Positions 33,368-46,100 of a stretch of 64,000 nt of DNA are shown one piece after another. The position numbers were made by a program, and so were the translations under genes. Position 1 is the first letter of the stretch. Every line of letters begins with the position of its first letter. Location: positions 1-64,000 of the forward strand of contig LUCW03000198.1 in the NCBI GenBank assembly GCA_001586965.3, in the 5' to 3' direction. Source of the stretch: Sphaeroforma sirkka. Lineage: Eukaryota > Opisthokonta > Ichthyosporea > Ichthyophonida. Below the pieces are notes generated by a model. That model was not told where the DNA came from. It saw nothing but the letters and a program-made list of their open reading frames with translations, and ran no database searches.

Positions 33368-36300
33368 TGTAGAAATACGGCCTCCGGTCAGTCTAAAATA
33401 TCAAGATCAATTGAGATAATACATTGGTTTTATTTGTCTTTTAGAGCACATGAGCCTGCTAGAACACTTAGAACCAAGCTTTTATAAAGCAGCCAGGGTA
33501 ACGCGCAGGTTGAGGTCGATTTCTCTACTAATGAGAGTACAGTGAGCATCGTGGAAGGCCTTCGACACTCAACTTAAGGAGTTCAAGCAAATTTTGCGAT
33601 AGTGGTGGGATATTAATGCCTTTATTCATTTCTGTGAGCCAGGTGATCATGAACCATCTTGAAGGTGCTCATGAGCCCAACTGGAAAGCCCTACTCTGGC
33701 AACGACCACAGTTGCGTGACATACGCTTAACACCTTTTTTTGAAGATGCACGTGACCGTGAACTTTCAGAGTCTCGCAAGTTCTTTAAGAACGATAGCCA
33801 CTATTCGAGGTGCTCTAGCTCATATGACACATATGAATACTCGGATGGGTGGTCGTACCTATACCGGCGAATATTTATTAATTTGTCAGATGATGGAGAC
33901 TCTGGGAGCTAACCTCTTTAAGAAAGTCAATGATGACATCATCGCCTATGCAGATTTGCGATCAAGCATACCAATCCTCTACTAGAATACTTAGTACCAC
34001 GAGCTACACTCAGCCCACTAAGCGAAACGCAGTAGAGACTAACACTGCGCGTAGTACTAAGAAACCTCGCACTACTACTGGAGGGGGTACTGGCTCTACT
34101 TCTACCGAACCGAAAGGTGAAAGAAGGTGAGAGCGCCTTGCAAGAAGTGTGGTTACAATTTCACAAAACGTAATGGCAAGTGGAATGGTAGACACGACCC
34201 TGTTAAGTGTGCACCAGGCAAGCCAGATTTTGGATACTATATGAAAGAGTGTGCTATTTGCAAGGGTACTAACGGTTGGCACAAAGAGGATTGCAAGGAC
34301 TTACCAGACGTCCAAGTTAAGCACTGACAGTACCATATGTGCGCACTAGAGCAAGATTATGAGAAAATGTTCAATAAAATCTAAACCAAAGGAGATGAAC
34401 GTATCTTTCAAACAGTTTTCGTAAATGGAGAAAAAAGTTATGGCACTATTTGATCCAGGGCTGAAGTCTCTGCTATTCATGCCGAGTAGCCTACGCTACA
34501 GATATGGCTGTCCATAACGAAACAACTGATTTAATCTTGGGAAATGGCAAAGTTACTACTTGCGAACAAGCCATTGACTATGCACACATAATGCTGTCAG
34601 ATAGAAGAGAAGTGAAGACTCACCTAATCGTTACTGACATGTCTCAGAAATACGATTTAATTATAGGTATGACTGATCTTCTCAGTTTAGGTATAACACT
34701 CACTGGTCTGCCTAATGGGCTAGACCCGAATAAAGATCAGTCAGATGATAATATGTTAAAGATACCTAAACCTCCGGAAGGTGAAGCAAAGGATATTATT
34801 CCGCTCTTCAACGATATAATTATGGACTTAATTATACAAAACAGGAAGATTGCAATAACTGACTGGTGTATGTTTAAGTTCTCTAATGGGCACGTTAGAC
34901 TTGACTTAACAAACGTCGACTTCTCTAAGTTAAAGTGTCCTTCACATAACTACGTGAGTTGGAGACACAAAGACGTTGTCAAAACCCAAATCGAAGATTG
35001 GTTAAAACAGGGTCTAATTGAAATCAATTATGATGCAACCCCAGTTAACTTAGCTCTCTTAGCGGTCGATCAATATAAATCTGATGGAACGTTTAGTAAA
35101 ACAAGAGTAGTACTAGACCTGTCGCCAATCAACAAACTAATTCCGCAACATAGTTTTCCCTTACCTAAGATAAGCGAGATACTACGCAAAATGGAGGTGC
35201 GACTATCTTTTCCAAGATAGACTTAAAAGCTGCATTCCATCAACTACAGATATATGAGCCTCATAGGAAATACTTTTCCTTTACTTGGCAAGGTAAGAAG
35301 TACCAGTTTAAAGGTGCACCTGAAGGCTCACACATGTTACCTTCTTTCTTCCAACAAGTTATGATGGAACTATTTGCGGACCTGTCGTATAACGTATCAG
35401 TCTATTTAGATGATATAGTTATCTTTACAAAGACAGCACATGAACATGCTAAACTCGTTAAAGAAGTCTTAAAGCGACTTAATCATGCTAAACTTAAGAT
35501 TAACGAAGACAAGTGTTCTTTTGCTAAAGATACTATACACTTACTTGGCTACAAAGTATCTGCAGCAGGGGTAGAAATTGATCCTGGCAAGAAACAGTTT
35601 CTGTTGGATTTATCAACACCAATCACTGGAAGAGATGTGAACTCTGTGTGGGTTTGTTAACTTCTTCTCGGATTCGGTACCGCATCTTTCTCATTACTTA
35701 AAGCCTTTCAGTCACCTACGGCTGCACAAAGGACCTTTGGGAAAGCTTTTGACTAAAGAATGTGATGATGCATTTAAACTAGTCAAAAAAGTAAAGTAAT
35801 GGACGCACCCATCATGCAGTACCCTTGGATGGTGTCCCATTCCAAGTAGCAACCGACGCTTCAGATCGAGCGGTAGGTGGAGTGCTTTACCAAACGATAA
35901 ATGGTAAACCGCGCTACATACAATTCTTTAGCAAGAGTTATAATAAGAGTCAACGGAATTACCCTACCGTTAAACAAGAGCTCCTTGCTATAGTTACTGC
36001 GCTAAGACAGTTTAAAGACTACCTCTATGGAAGTTACTTTACTGTCGCCTGTGATCAAAAGTCTTTAACATACTTAAAAGATATGAACCCTGATTCACAG
36101 TTGGTGAGCCGCTGGCATGACATTATTGCCAAGTTCGCTTTTAATATAACACACATTCCAGGAATACATAACCATCTTCCTGACATGCTCTCTCGACTTG
36201 TGCCCGACTACCAGAAAACAGTCAAAGAGTTATTAGCAACCGATTGGATGCTAAATAAGAAATGGTTTAACCTCGCTCAATCACGATGGGGTCCATTTAC

Positions 36301-37145
36301 TGTTGATATGTTCGCCGCAGAACATAAAAAACAGGTTTCTGAATATAGGTCGTTGACTCATCCTAAAGGTGATGCATTTCAGCTTGACTTATCAAAGTGC
36401 GTTGGCTACCATTACGCTGTGTTGTCCTTATCCGCACAGATTTAATTTGTGATTCAAGACGAACCTATTTATGTCGACGTGAAACCGACACCTTGTATCA
36501 GGGATCCTATTCTATTAAGAAGACGCCTTGGAAACACACCATTGTTTGTCGCATCGGTCCTGCAGGTACCACTAATGGATGGAAACCCTCAACCGAATTT
36601 AGAAGCTAAACTAGAGGAGTTAAAGAGTTTGAACAAAAGCTCAAGACTCGTACAACACATGCACCCAACAAAATTGAAGTCAAGGTAATGCCGATTGAAA
36701 CGGCATTAGATCGTAAAAAACATGGAACTAGCTAAGGCCATGGATCAAAGACTCAAAACTCTAAGAGAACCTGAAGCTCGCACTCAACTACTTAAAGCGC
36801 TGCTTAAAGAATAGCCAGGAGTTTTGAAACAACTGAAGAAGATACTTCAACAATCTAATGTTGTCAATTATGTATCTCAGGACTCTACCCCTCCTGATAC
36901 TGAGGTTGCCCTTTCCAACAGGACTATGGTTCATCCAGCCAGCGTTACGCAGAGTCTGACTGACTTAGAGGAGCTCAAAAGTAGAGTTAAAACTATACAT
37001 AATTTAACGCATCGAGCATATGAGCATACTTATAAAATGGCTATTCGTGCAGGGCTTGATCACCCGGCACTGAAAGAAACCATACGTGAAGTAATTTGCT
37101 TTATGCAATACCGAACAAACGTCCACAAACAGTGGCAGAATTATG
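33368..37145 (+). mobile_element. Family C Ty3/gypsy-like retroelement, degenerate plus-strand copy
   Basis: Starts with the LTR-end word tgtagaaatacgg and carries, in order, Gag remains with zinc knuckles (to about 34,325), protease remains, reverse transcriptase (about 34,900-35,650, catalytic YLDD), RNase H (35,820-36,200), a methyltransferase-like domain (about 36,290-36,600) and an H2C2-like zinc finger (36,960-37,140, HNLTH...C). No integrase core was found. It is a fossil with many breaks and a reduced 5' part. Over pol it is almost identical to the minus-strand copy at 38,060-40,400, so both are young or one derives from the other. Confidence 0.85.
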
Positions 37146-38059
37146 TGTAGAAATACGGCCTCCGGTCAGTCTAAAATATCAAGATCAATTGAGATAATAC
37201 ATTGGTTTTTATTTGTATTTTAAATAATTTAGTACAAGCTCTTTTTCCAATATTTCCAAAGTGTTCTAAATTCACTTTGATGGCTCCAATAGCCTGAGTA
37301 TTTGGTATGACTCATCTACTTGGACCTATTTGAGACATTAGTAGATGTAGGATATTATAAACTAAATTTTATAATCTCCGAACTACTACTTATAGATTTT
37401 GGTCCTCCCGCCAATCTCCAAAATCCAATAAGTCTTTTTCTTTTTTTAACTTTTCTTCAGATGGAACTTTATTTATATCAGCTAATGTATTAACGTGACT
37501 TACGTTATTATGTCTATTTACAAATTAGGCAAGTGGTCATGAACACTTAGTACTTCTAGTGAAAATTATTCAATAAAGAACAGCTAGAGGTACGCCCTGT
37601 GTGATCGAGGATATTTAGGCTCTTAACAAGAGGCAGTCCCGATCATTCTTACACAAGCTACCACTGCTAAATCCTAACTGACTAAATTGTATTTTAGTTT
37701 AATATAGTTTGAAACCTAGTAATTTCCATCGAAGTTTACATATTTTTCAGTTAGAAAGTAGTTACAGTAGTGTACTGCTTCTAGACTGTCTGACATCGAT
37801 TTACTATCCAGCAAATACTATGGCTAAGGGTACTTCTAAAGGCAAGGGAGCCGCTAGCTCTAAACCTGCTAAGCCTGCCGAGGTTCCTGAGGTCCCTATG
37901 GAAACACCTAGCCTGTCTGGAGTTGAGCCTGCCGAGGATACTGTTGGGGAAGCAAATTCTGAGGTTGGTACAGAGGATTATTTTGAGGATGACTCGTCGG
38001 ATCCTAAAGCCTTGGAAGAAGAGGTATCTACTACCGCGGAAAGGCTCGCCAGCGTCCGG
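37146..38059 (+). mobile_element. Family C LTR, leader and start of Gag, plus strand
   Basis: Begins tgtagaaatacggcctccgg, contains an AATAAA near 37,574, and leads into the Gag start MAKGTSKGKGAASS at 37,819. It matches, inverted, 42,200-43,107. I could not fix the inner LTR boundary. It forms the left arm of the inverted composite 37,146-43,107. Confidence 0.8.
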
Positions 38060-41000
38060 TTGAGGGTTTCCACTTAGTGGTACCTGCAGGACCGATGCGA
38101 CAAACAATGGTGTGTTTCCAAGGCGTCTTCTTAATAGAATAGGATCCCTGATACAAGAACGTGTCGGTTTCACGGTCGACATAAATAGGTTCGTCTTGAA
38201 TCATATTAATTAAATCACGTATCCATGGGTCGGAGTAACGTAAGGGACAACACAGCGTAATGGTAGATTTAGTAATATTAACATAATTTAACAACTGTGC
38301 GATAAGTTGACAAGGTGGGTTAGCCCACGCATTATGCTTTGATAAGTCAAGCTGAAATGCATCACCTTTAGGATGAGTCAACGACCTATATTCAGAAACC
38401 TGTTTTTTTTATGTTCTGCGGCGAACATATCAACAGTAAATGGACCCCATCGTGATTGAGCGAGGTTAAACCATTTCTTATTTAGCATCCAATCGGTTGC
38501 TAATAACTCCTTGACTGTTTTCTGGTAGTCGGGCACAAGTCGAGAGAGCATGTCAGGAAGATGGTTATGTATTCCTGGTATGTGTGATTAAAAGCGAACT
38601 TGGCAATAATGTCATGCCATCGGCTCACCAACTGTGAATCAGGGTTCATATCTTTTAAGTATGTTAAAGACTTTTGATCACAGGCGACAGTAAAGTAACT
38701 TCCATAGAGGTAGTCTTTAAACTGTCTTAGCGCAGTAACTATAGCAAGGAGCTCTTGTTTAACGGTAGGGTAATTCCGTTGACTCTTATTATAACTCTTG
38801 CTAAAGAATTGTATGTAGCGCGGTTTACCATTTATCGTTTGGTAAAGCACTCCACCTACCGCTCGATCTGAAGCGTCGGTTGCTACTTGGAATGGGACAC
38901 CATCCACAGGGTACTGCATGATGGGTGCGTCCATTACTTTATTTTTGACTAGTTTAAATGCATCATCACATTCTTTAGTCCAAATCTTTCCGAAAGGTTC
39001 TTTGTGCAGCCGTAGGTGACTGAAAGGCTTTAAGTAATGAGAAAGATGCGGTACCGAATCCGAGAAAAAAGTTAACAAGCCCACACACAGAGTTCACATC
39101 TCTTCCAGTGATTGGTGTTGATAAATCCAACAGAAACTGTTTCTTGCCAGGATCAATTTCTACCCCTGCTGCAGATACTTTGTAGCCAAGTAGGTGTATA
39201 GTATCTTTAGCAAAAGAACACTTGTCTTCGTTAATCTTAAGTTTAGCATGATTAAGTCGCTTTAAGACTTCTTTAACGAGTTTAGCATGTTCATGTGCTG
39301 TCTTTGTAAAGATAACTATATCATCTAAATAGACTGATACGTTATACGACAGGTCCGCAAATAGTTCCATCATAACTTGTTGGAAGAAAGAAGGTAACAT
39401 GTGTAAGCCTTCAGGTGCACCTTCAAACTGGTACTTCTTACCTTGCCAAGTAAAGGAAAAGTATTTCCTATGAGGCTCATATATCTGTAGTTGATGGAAT
39501 GCAGCTTTTAAGTCTATCTTGGAAAAGATAGTCGCACCCTCCATTTTGCGTAGTATCTCGCTTATCTTAGGTAAGGGAAAACTATGTTGCGGAATTAGTT
39601 TGTTGATTGGCGACAGGTCTAGTACTACTCTTGTTTTACTAAACGTTCCATCAGATTTATATTGATCGACCGCTAAGAGAGCTAAGTTAAATGGGGTTGC
39701 ATCATAATTGATTTCAATTAAACCCTGTTTTAACCAATCTTCGATTTGGGGTTTGACAACGTCTTTGTGTCTCCAACTCACGTAGTTATGTGAAGGACAC
39801 TTTAACTTAGAGAAGTCGACGTTTGTTAAGTCAAGTCTAACGTGCCCATTAGAGAACTTAAACATACACCAGTCAGTTATTGCAATCTTCCTGTTTTGTA
39901 TAATTAAGTCCATAATTATATCGTTGAAGAGCGGAATAATATCCTTTGCTTCACCTTCCGGAGGTTTAGGTATCTTTAACATATTATCATCTGACTGATC
40001 TTTATTCGGGTCTAGCCCATTAGGCAGACCAGTGAGTGTTATACCTAAACTGAGAAGATCAGTCATACCTATAATTAAATCGTATTTCTGAGACATGTCA
40101 GTAACGATTAGGTGAGTCTTCACTTCTCTTCTATCTGACAGCATTATGTGTGCATAGTCAATGGCTTGTTCGCAAGTAGTAACTTTGCCATTTCCCAAGA
40201 TTAAATCAGTTGTTTCGTTATGGACAGCCATATCTGTAGCGTAGGCTACTCGGCATGAGATAGCAGAGACTTCAGCCCCTGGATCAAATAGTGCCACAAC
40301 TTTTTCTCCATTTACGAAAACTGTTTGAAAGATACGTTCATCTCCTTTGGTATGGATTTTATTGAACATTTTCTCATAATCTTGCTCTAGTGCACACATA
40401 TGGTACTGTCAGTGCTTAACTTGGACGTCCGGTAAGTCCTTGCAATCCTCTTTGTGCCAACCGTTAGTACCCTTGCAAGTAGCACACTCTTTCATATAGT
40501 ATCCAAAATCTGGCTTGCCTGGTGCACACTTAACAGGGTCGTGTCTACCATTCCACTTGCCATTACGTTTTGTGAAATTGTAACCACACTTCTTGCAAGG
40601 CGCTCTCACCTTCTTTTCACCTTTCGGTTCGGTAGAAGTAAAGCCAGTACCCCCTCCAGTAGTAGTGCGAGGTTTCTTAGTACTACGCGCAGTGTTTGTC
40701 TCTACTGCGTTACGCTTAGTGGGCTGAGTGTAGCTCGTGGTACTAAGTATTCTAGTAGAGGGATTGGTATGCTTGTGAACTATCTTCTCAAAGACAGACC
40801 AAGGCATAGATCGCAAATCACCATAGGCGATGATGTCATCATTGACTTTCTTAAAGAGGTTAGCTCCCAGAGTCTCCATCATCTGACAAATTAATAAATA
40901 TTCGCCAGTATAGGTACGACCACCCATCCGAGTATTCATATGTGTCATATGAGCTAGAGCACCTCGAATAGTGGTATCGTTCGCAAAGAACTTGCGAGAC

Positions 41001-43107
41001 TCTAGAAGTTCACGGTCACGTGCATCTTCAAAAAAAGGTGTTAAGTATATTATCACGCAACTGGTGCCAGGGTTGGGCTTTCCAGTTGGGCTCATGAGCC
41101 TTCAAGATAGTTCGCCATTCACCTGGCTCACAGAAATGAATAAAGGCATTCATCATCTGCTTATCCCTAAGGCTGGCAGACTCCTTAAGTTGGTCGAAGG
41201 CCTTCAGTGTCTCCACTGTACTCTCATTAGTAGAGAAATTGACCTCAGCCTGCGCGTTACCTAGCTGCTTTATAAAGCTTGGTTCTAAGCGTTCACGAGG
41301 CTCATGCTCAGTGCTACGGGCTGCTAGTGCCAAGATGGTGTCTATTTCCTTTCTCTTGTTATCGATTAGATAGCGAATGTTATCCGCTTTCCTAACGTCA
41401 AGGTCAGAGTCATTCAATAGACGGTCCTCAAGGACTTGCATATCAGAGCGTAATAGCCTGAGACGAGTATGTCTGGTTCTCACTTCCTCATCCTCAGGAT
41501 TAGAGCGGGAACTCTCTAACGAGGTACTGGTGTAGCGATTGCCAAAATCGTGATTACCAGGGTTAGTTGGCAAATGAGGGTCGATATTACGAGGATGGTA
41601 AGCCTCATCGAGTTCCATACGATCATATCCTCTGACAGGGTTAGGTTTGTCAAGAGAATGGTCAATGGTAGCATCAGAGCTATAGAGATTAAATTTTGAA
41701 ATATCTCCTCTCTCACCAGTGGTAACTGGCTTAGTGGTACATGTACTGGCTGGTAACCCAGTAGGTCTCGGGTTCGAAACTCGGCCCGGAATTTTCTTCT
41801 TCTTCGGTATGGAAGAATATCAGCCACGTGGGACACGATAGAGGGGTCCACAACTGCTGCTGCCGCTAGCTCCTTCAAGAGCGCTTCAGTGCGGTTCAAT
41901 TGGCGTCGAGATTGAGAGGATCCAACCACTCGTTGTCGAGTTATGGCGTCCTCAACTTCGGCCCCAAGATTTGAGCTGGATGGAATGACTTCTCCATCGA
42001 TGGCGAATCCGAAATTTTCGGACAGGTCCAATACTTCCTTTTCACTCCGGATTTGTGCTGGAGTGTCCTTTAGATGTGGAGTTATAATGTCCCCGACATT
42101 CGTATCCACGAATTTTCCAGCCTTTCGACGTTCATCCCCAATATTTGACGGTACGTGGTCAGGGGGCAAGCTGGGGTCCTGAGCTTCACTCCTAGGTGAT
42201 ACAAGGACGCTGGCGAGCCTTTCCGCGGTAGTAGATACCTCTTCTTCCAAGGCTTTAGGATCCGACGAGTCATCCTCAGAATTATCCTCTGTACCAACCT
42301 TAGAATTGGCTTCCCCAACAGTTTCCTCGGCAGGCTCAACTCCAGACAGGCTAGGTGTTTCCACAGGGACCTCAGGAACCTCGGCAGGCTTAGAGCTAGC
42401 GGCTCCCTTGCCTTTAGAAGTACCCTTAGCCATAGTATTTGCTGGATAGTAAACCGATGTTAGACAGTCTAAAAGCAGTAAACTACTGTAACTACTAAAT
42501 AACTGAAAAATATGTAAACTTCGATGGAAATTACTAGGTTTTAAACTATATTAAACTAAAATACAATTTAGTCAGTTAGGATTTAGCAGTGGTAGCTTGT
42601 GTAAGAATGATCGGGACTGCCTCTTGTTAAGAGCCTAAATATCCTCGATCACACAGGGCGTACCTCTAGCTGTTCTTTATTGAATAATTTTCACTAGAAG
42701 TACTAAATGTTCATGACCACTTGCCTAATTTGTAAATAGACATAATAACGTAAGTCACGTTAATACATTAGCTGATATAAATAAAGTTCCATCTGAAGAA
42801 AAGTTAAAAAAAGAAAAAGACTTATTGGATTTTGGAGATTGGCGGGAGGACCAAAATCTATAAGTAGTAGTTCGGAGATTATAAAATTTAGTTTATAATA
42901 TCCTACATCTACTAATGTCTCAAATAGGTCCAAGTAGATGAGTCATACCAAATACTCAGGCTATTGGAGCCATCAAAGTGAATTTAGAACACTTTGGAAA
43001 TATTGGAAAAAGAGCTTGTATTAAATTATTTAGAATACAAATAAAAACCAATGTATTATCTCAATTGATCTTGATATTTTAGACTGACCGGAGGCCGTAT
43101 TTCTACA
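38060..43107 (-). mobile_element. Family C Ty3/gypsy-like retroelement, minus-strand copy
   Basis: Read from the right: LTR and leader 43,107-42,434, then Gag 42,433-40,410. Gag has an acidic N-terminal region, a charged helical middle and C-terminal Cys/His knuckles such as CKKC and CATCKGTNGWHKEDC. Next come protease (about 40,340-40,190, ALFDPGAEVSAIS), reverse transcriptase (39,700-39,100, YLDDIVIF), RNase H (38,920-38,560) and a methyltransferase-like domain (38,440-38,080). There it meets the plus-strand arm, so integrase and the second LTR are absent. Gag binds RNA and forms the particle; Pol copies the RNA into DNA. A few breaks only; the pol part is well preserved. Confidence 0.88.
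41722..41790 (+). repeat. tRNA-like (SINE-like) segment inside the family C Gag region
   Basis: Plus-strand words recall a tRNA in order: a D-arm-like ggcttagtggtac, an anticodon arm with stem actgg/ccagt around ctggtaac (GGT would be Thr), a five-base variable loop, and a T arm tcggg-ttcgaaa-ctcgg in which all five pairs can form (two wobbles). The acceptor stem does not pair, so it is not an intact tRNA. A tRNA-derived SINE fragment or relic is the likely reading. Confidence 0.4.
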
Positions 43108-46100
43108 GGTGGCCTGGATCGGAAGTATTATAGGCGGAACCAACAGGCGCGATGTTTTGGTTTGAACCGATGTATACTTGTAGCGGATTCTCATACTGTC
43201 GCATTTCCATAAAATTGACTTTGCGTTCAAAATCTCGAAGTTGGGTCTCGAGTGACACCGAAGGGTTTAACTTCATGCACGCCAATACATTTCTGTATGC
43301 GTTATCTTCCAGATATTGTTCGTGTGTACGTACAATATAAGCGGTGGCGTCCTGGAACGACATGGACTGCAATTTTTGTTCGTTCTCCATAACTAAATTC
43401 AAAAGTGCCTTGGGTGCCACTTCTTTCTGTAGTGCCCTATGGAGGCCTATTTGCATATGAATCGGGTCTAATTTGTGAAATTTTGCATTCTTATGCCAAT
43501 CCAAAATAAACGCATGCAGCTGTAATTTCTGCGGATTATCCAAAAAATAGTTGCCCTGTGGATTAGGTGGCCATTCCTTGGATGTCCGTTTATCGACCGT
43601 TATTGTGCAAGTCTTTAACGTCTCGTTAGTTGTATGAATTAAGCCTTGCAACGCACGAGCGTCTTCAGTGCGTCCCGCAGCTTCTGCTTGCATCATACGT
43701 TGGGTGAGAAGAAATACCTGCGTTTTCATCTCTGCCGCGGTAAATTCATTAATGCACGCCTCCGTAGGTGATGATATCTTACATCGTTTCACCTCCTGTG
43801 AGTCTTCTAGGTAGCGATCGTGGTGAGCAGGCAAGTGCATACGGAAAGCCAGCGTATCGATAAGTACATTAGCATTATGCTGACCATTCTTCTTTCGATT
43901 GCGCACGACGATGCTGTTGTAATTTATCCCGAAATAAATTCGCTGCCGCCTGATCGTGAGGTTGTTGGCGTGGAGATTTCATCACTCTGCGAAATATTAT
44001 TTATTTCAAAAAATGACAAGTATGTATATTACAATGTATGAACATATGGTTTGGCTCTCATAATCGCTGTAGTGGTTCAGGAAAGATTAGCGTTTGCCGG
44101 GATTTGCGGGTTAGGTGAGAAGAGGTTTGCATTATGCTTCGCTTGGTAAGCCTTCTGGGGACGATCTGCGGTAGATTGGAGGATGTCTGCGTTAGTGGAG
44201 TTGACAAGTGGGATCAGTAGTGCATCCATGCTGCGGTCAAGAATTTTTGGCGCTCGTTCATGTGTGCAGCGGGCCTCCCACTTGGTGCGGAGATAATGGA
44301 TTAAAGCTGCTTTCGTAGCGTCGGGATGTTGTTGGGAGCGGGGGTCGACGTCAGTGCTGCATGTAGTTTTACCTGGGCGACAGCGTCGCTAGGAACACAA
44401 AGGCGGATGAAACTGATGGAGTTTCCGCGGCGATTTGGTTGAGATACCGATTTAGACGGAAGATACCAAAGAAAGTGGTGGCGATTGAGGACTGGTTGGG
44501 CATGCCAGTAATTTTCAAATACTGATTGGGATGGGGGCTTGCCGTTAGGGAAAATTGCTCGGAAGAAGAGCCATACCGGAGTTATGTCATCCATTTCATG
44601 AAGAGTTTTGTCCGGCATCGGGCGGCCCACCACTTTCGTCAAAAGGTGTTCGGGTACTGGCGGCTGCGGTTGGGACTGAGAAGCTGGTAGGGTCGGGCGT
44701 TTTTAGGGCTCGGTTTTGTAGGTTTGTCCACTTTTGAGCGGTAACTGGGAGGCACACTGCTGCTATTGGGCGCCTGTGACCGCGGTCTGTTTTCAGGCGG
44801 AGCAGGTGGGCTTGTGGGGCCAAATCGGAAAGTGTCGGGTGTGTCTTTATCTATAGGTGCACGGGTTTGGGATTTAAGGTCCCGGAGTTTGGATTCAAGG
44901 TTGGTTGTTTTTGCACAGAGGTTAGTGAGCATTTGGTGTATGGTTGATTTCCATTGGTCATCAGTCAAAGGCTCCTTGGAGATGGGCCTATCATTGTTCG
45001 GGATTGTTAGAGCCGGTCCCAAAATTTGATTGATATTGGCCTGTAGAGTACTGACCTGGGCAGGGAGGTTTGTGATCGATTTTTGTATGTCCAATTTCCA
45101 TTGGTCATTGGGTAAGGAGTCGTTGGGGACGAACGTCTCAATTTGGGATTCGGCCTGGCCCGACATTTTTCGCAGATGTGTGACTGTGGGGCTGTGGGAG
45201 TGTGGGTACCCAGACTCCCTACTGTATTTTATTGTTTTTGATTGAAAATCCAACTTTTAAGTCAACGTTTTGGTGGGGTCTGTGGGTTTTTTGAAAGTGG
45301 TATTCAGTTCTACACTGGTGACCTACTGGTCACCGAGATTTACGTTTCGGAAACGAAAATTTGAATCAAAGGTCCATCGTGAAAAACAAATATGGGGAAG
45401 TGAAAAATAAATACATAGGACCGCTTCGCCGACGACGACAAATTTTGAGGGGTAGCCATGTTTAAGTGTAGGTCCGCTGGGTCCAAAAAAATTCTACCAG
45501 GCGATTTCACTTACGTTTTTGAGTTCTAATACCAATCCGAATCATTAGGCTGCATTTCATCAGGGGTCGGAAATGTTTGTGCCCGATTTTGAGCGTTTGT
45601 CAACAACTGCGCTCAACGAGTAGCATGAACATGATCATCTGATGCCTGATACCAGTCCGGACCATTAGCCGGCATCTCATCAAGAGTCGGAATTGTCTGG
45701 TCTCGATTTTGAGTGTTCTTCAGCAATCGTTCGCGGCGCGTAACATGGACATTCGCGTAAGGAGCCGCTTGAGGTATGGGCTTCGTGTGTCCAATCCTGC
45801 GCTTTACCGGGCTAATTTGCTTTACGTTGATAGCCCCGCTATCAGATAACTGGTTAGACAGCTCTGCTTGTGTTGGGTATTGAGGGGCCCATGTGTGTGG
45901 CCTTGTTGATTCGGCCTCAGACTCAGAAAAATCATCATCCATTATCGCCTGGGCCGTTCCTGGGGTATAGATGTGGCAGTCTCTGTCAGTGACAACTTAC
46001 AGAGTTGACGGAGTTGGTCCTTAATAAGACGACACTTTTCTTTTGCCTCCTTCACATGCAACAACGTATTCAAGTGGCCTGCTTGATCCATTCTGGGGCT

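Noticed and set aside
33446-33480. A splice junction joining the LTR leader to Gag in the plus-strand family C copy
   Set aside because: The boundary does not follow GT-AG when compared with the other copy; more likely rearrangement.
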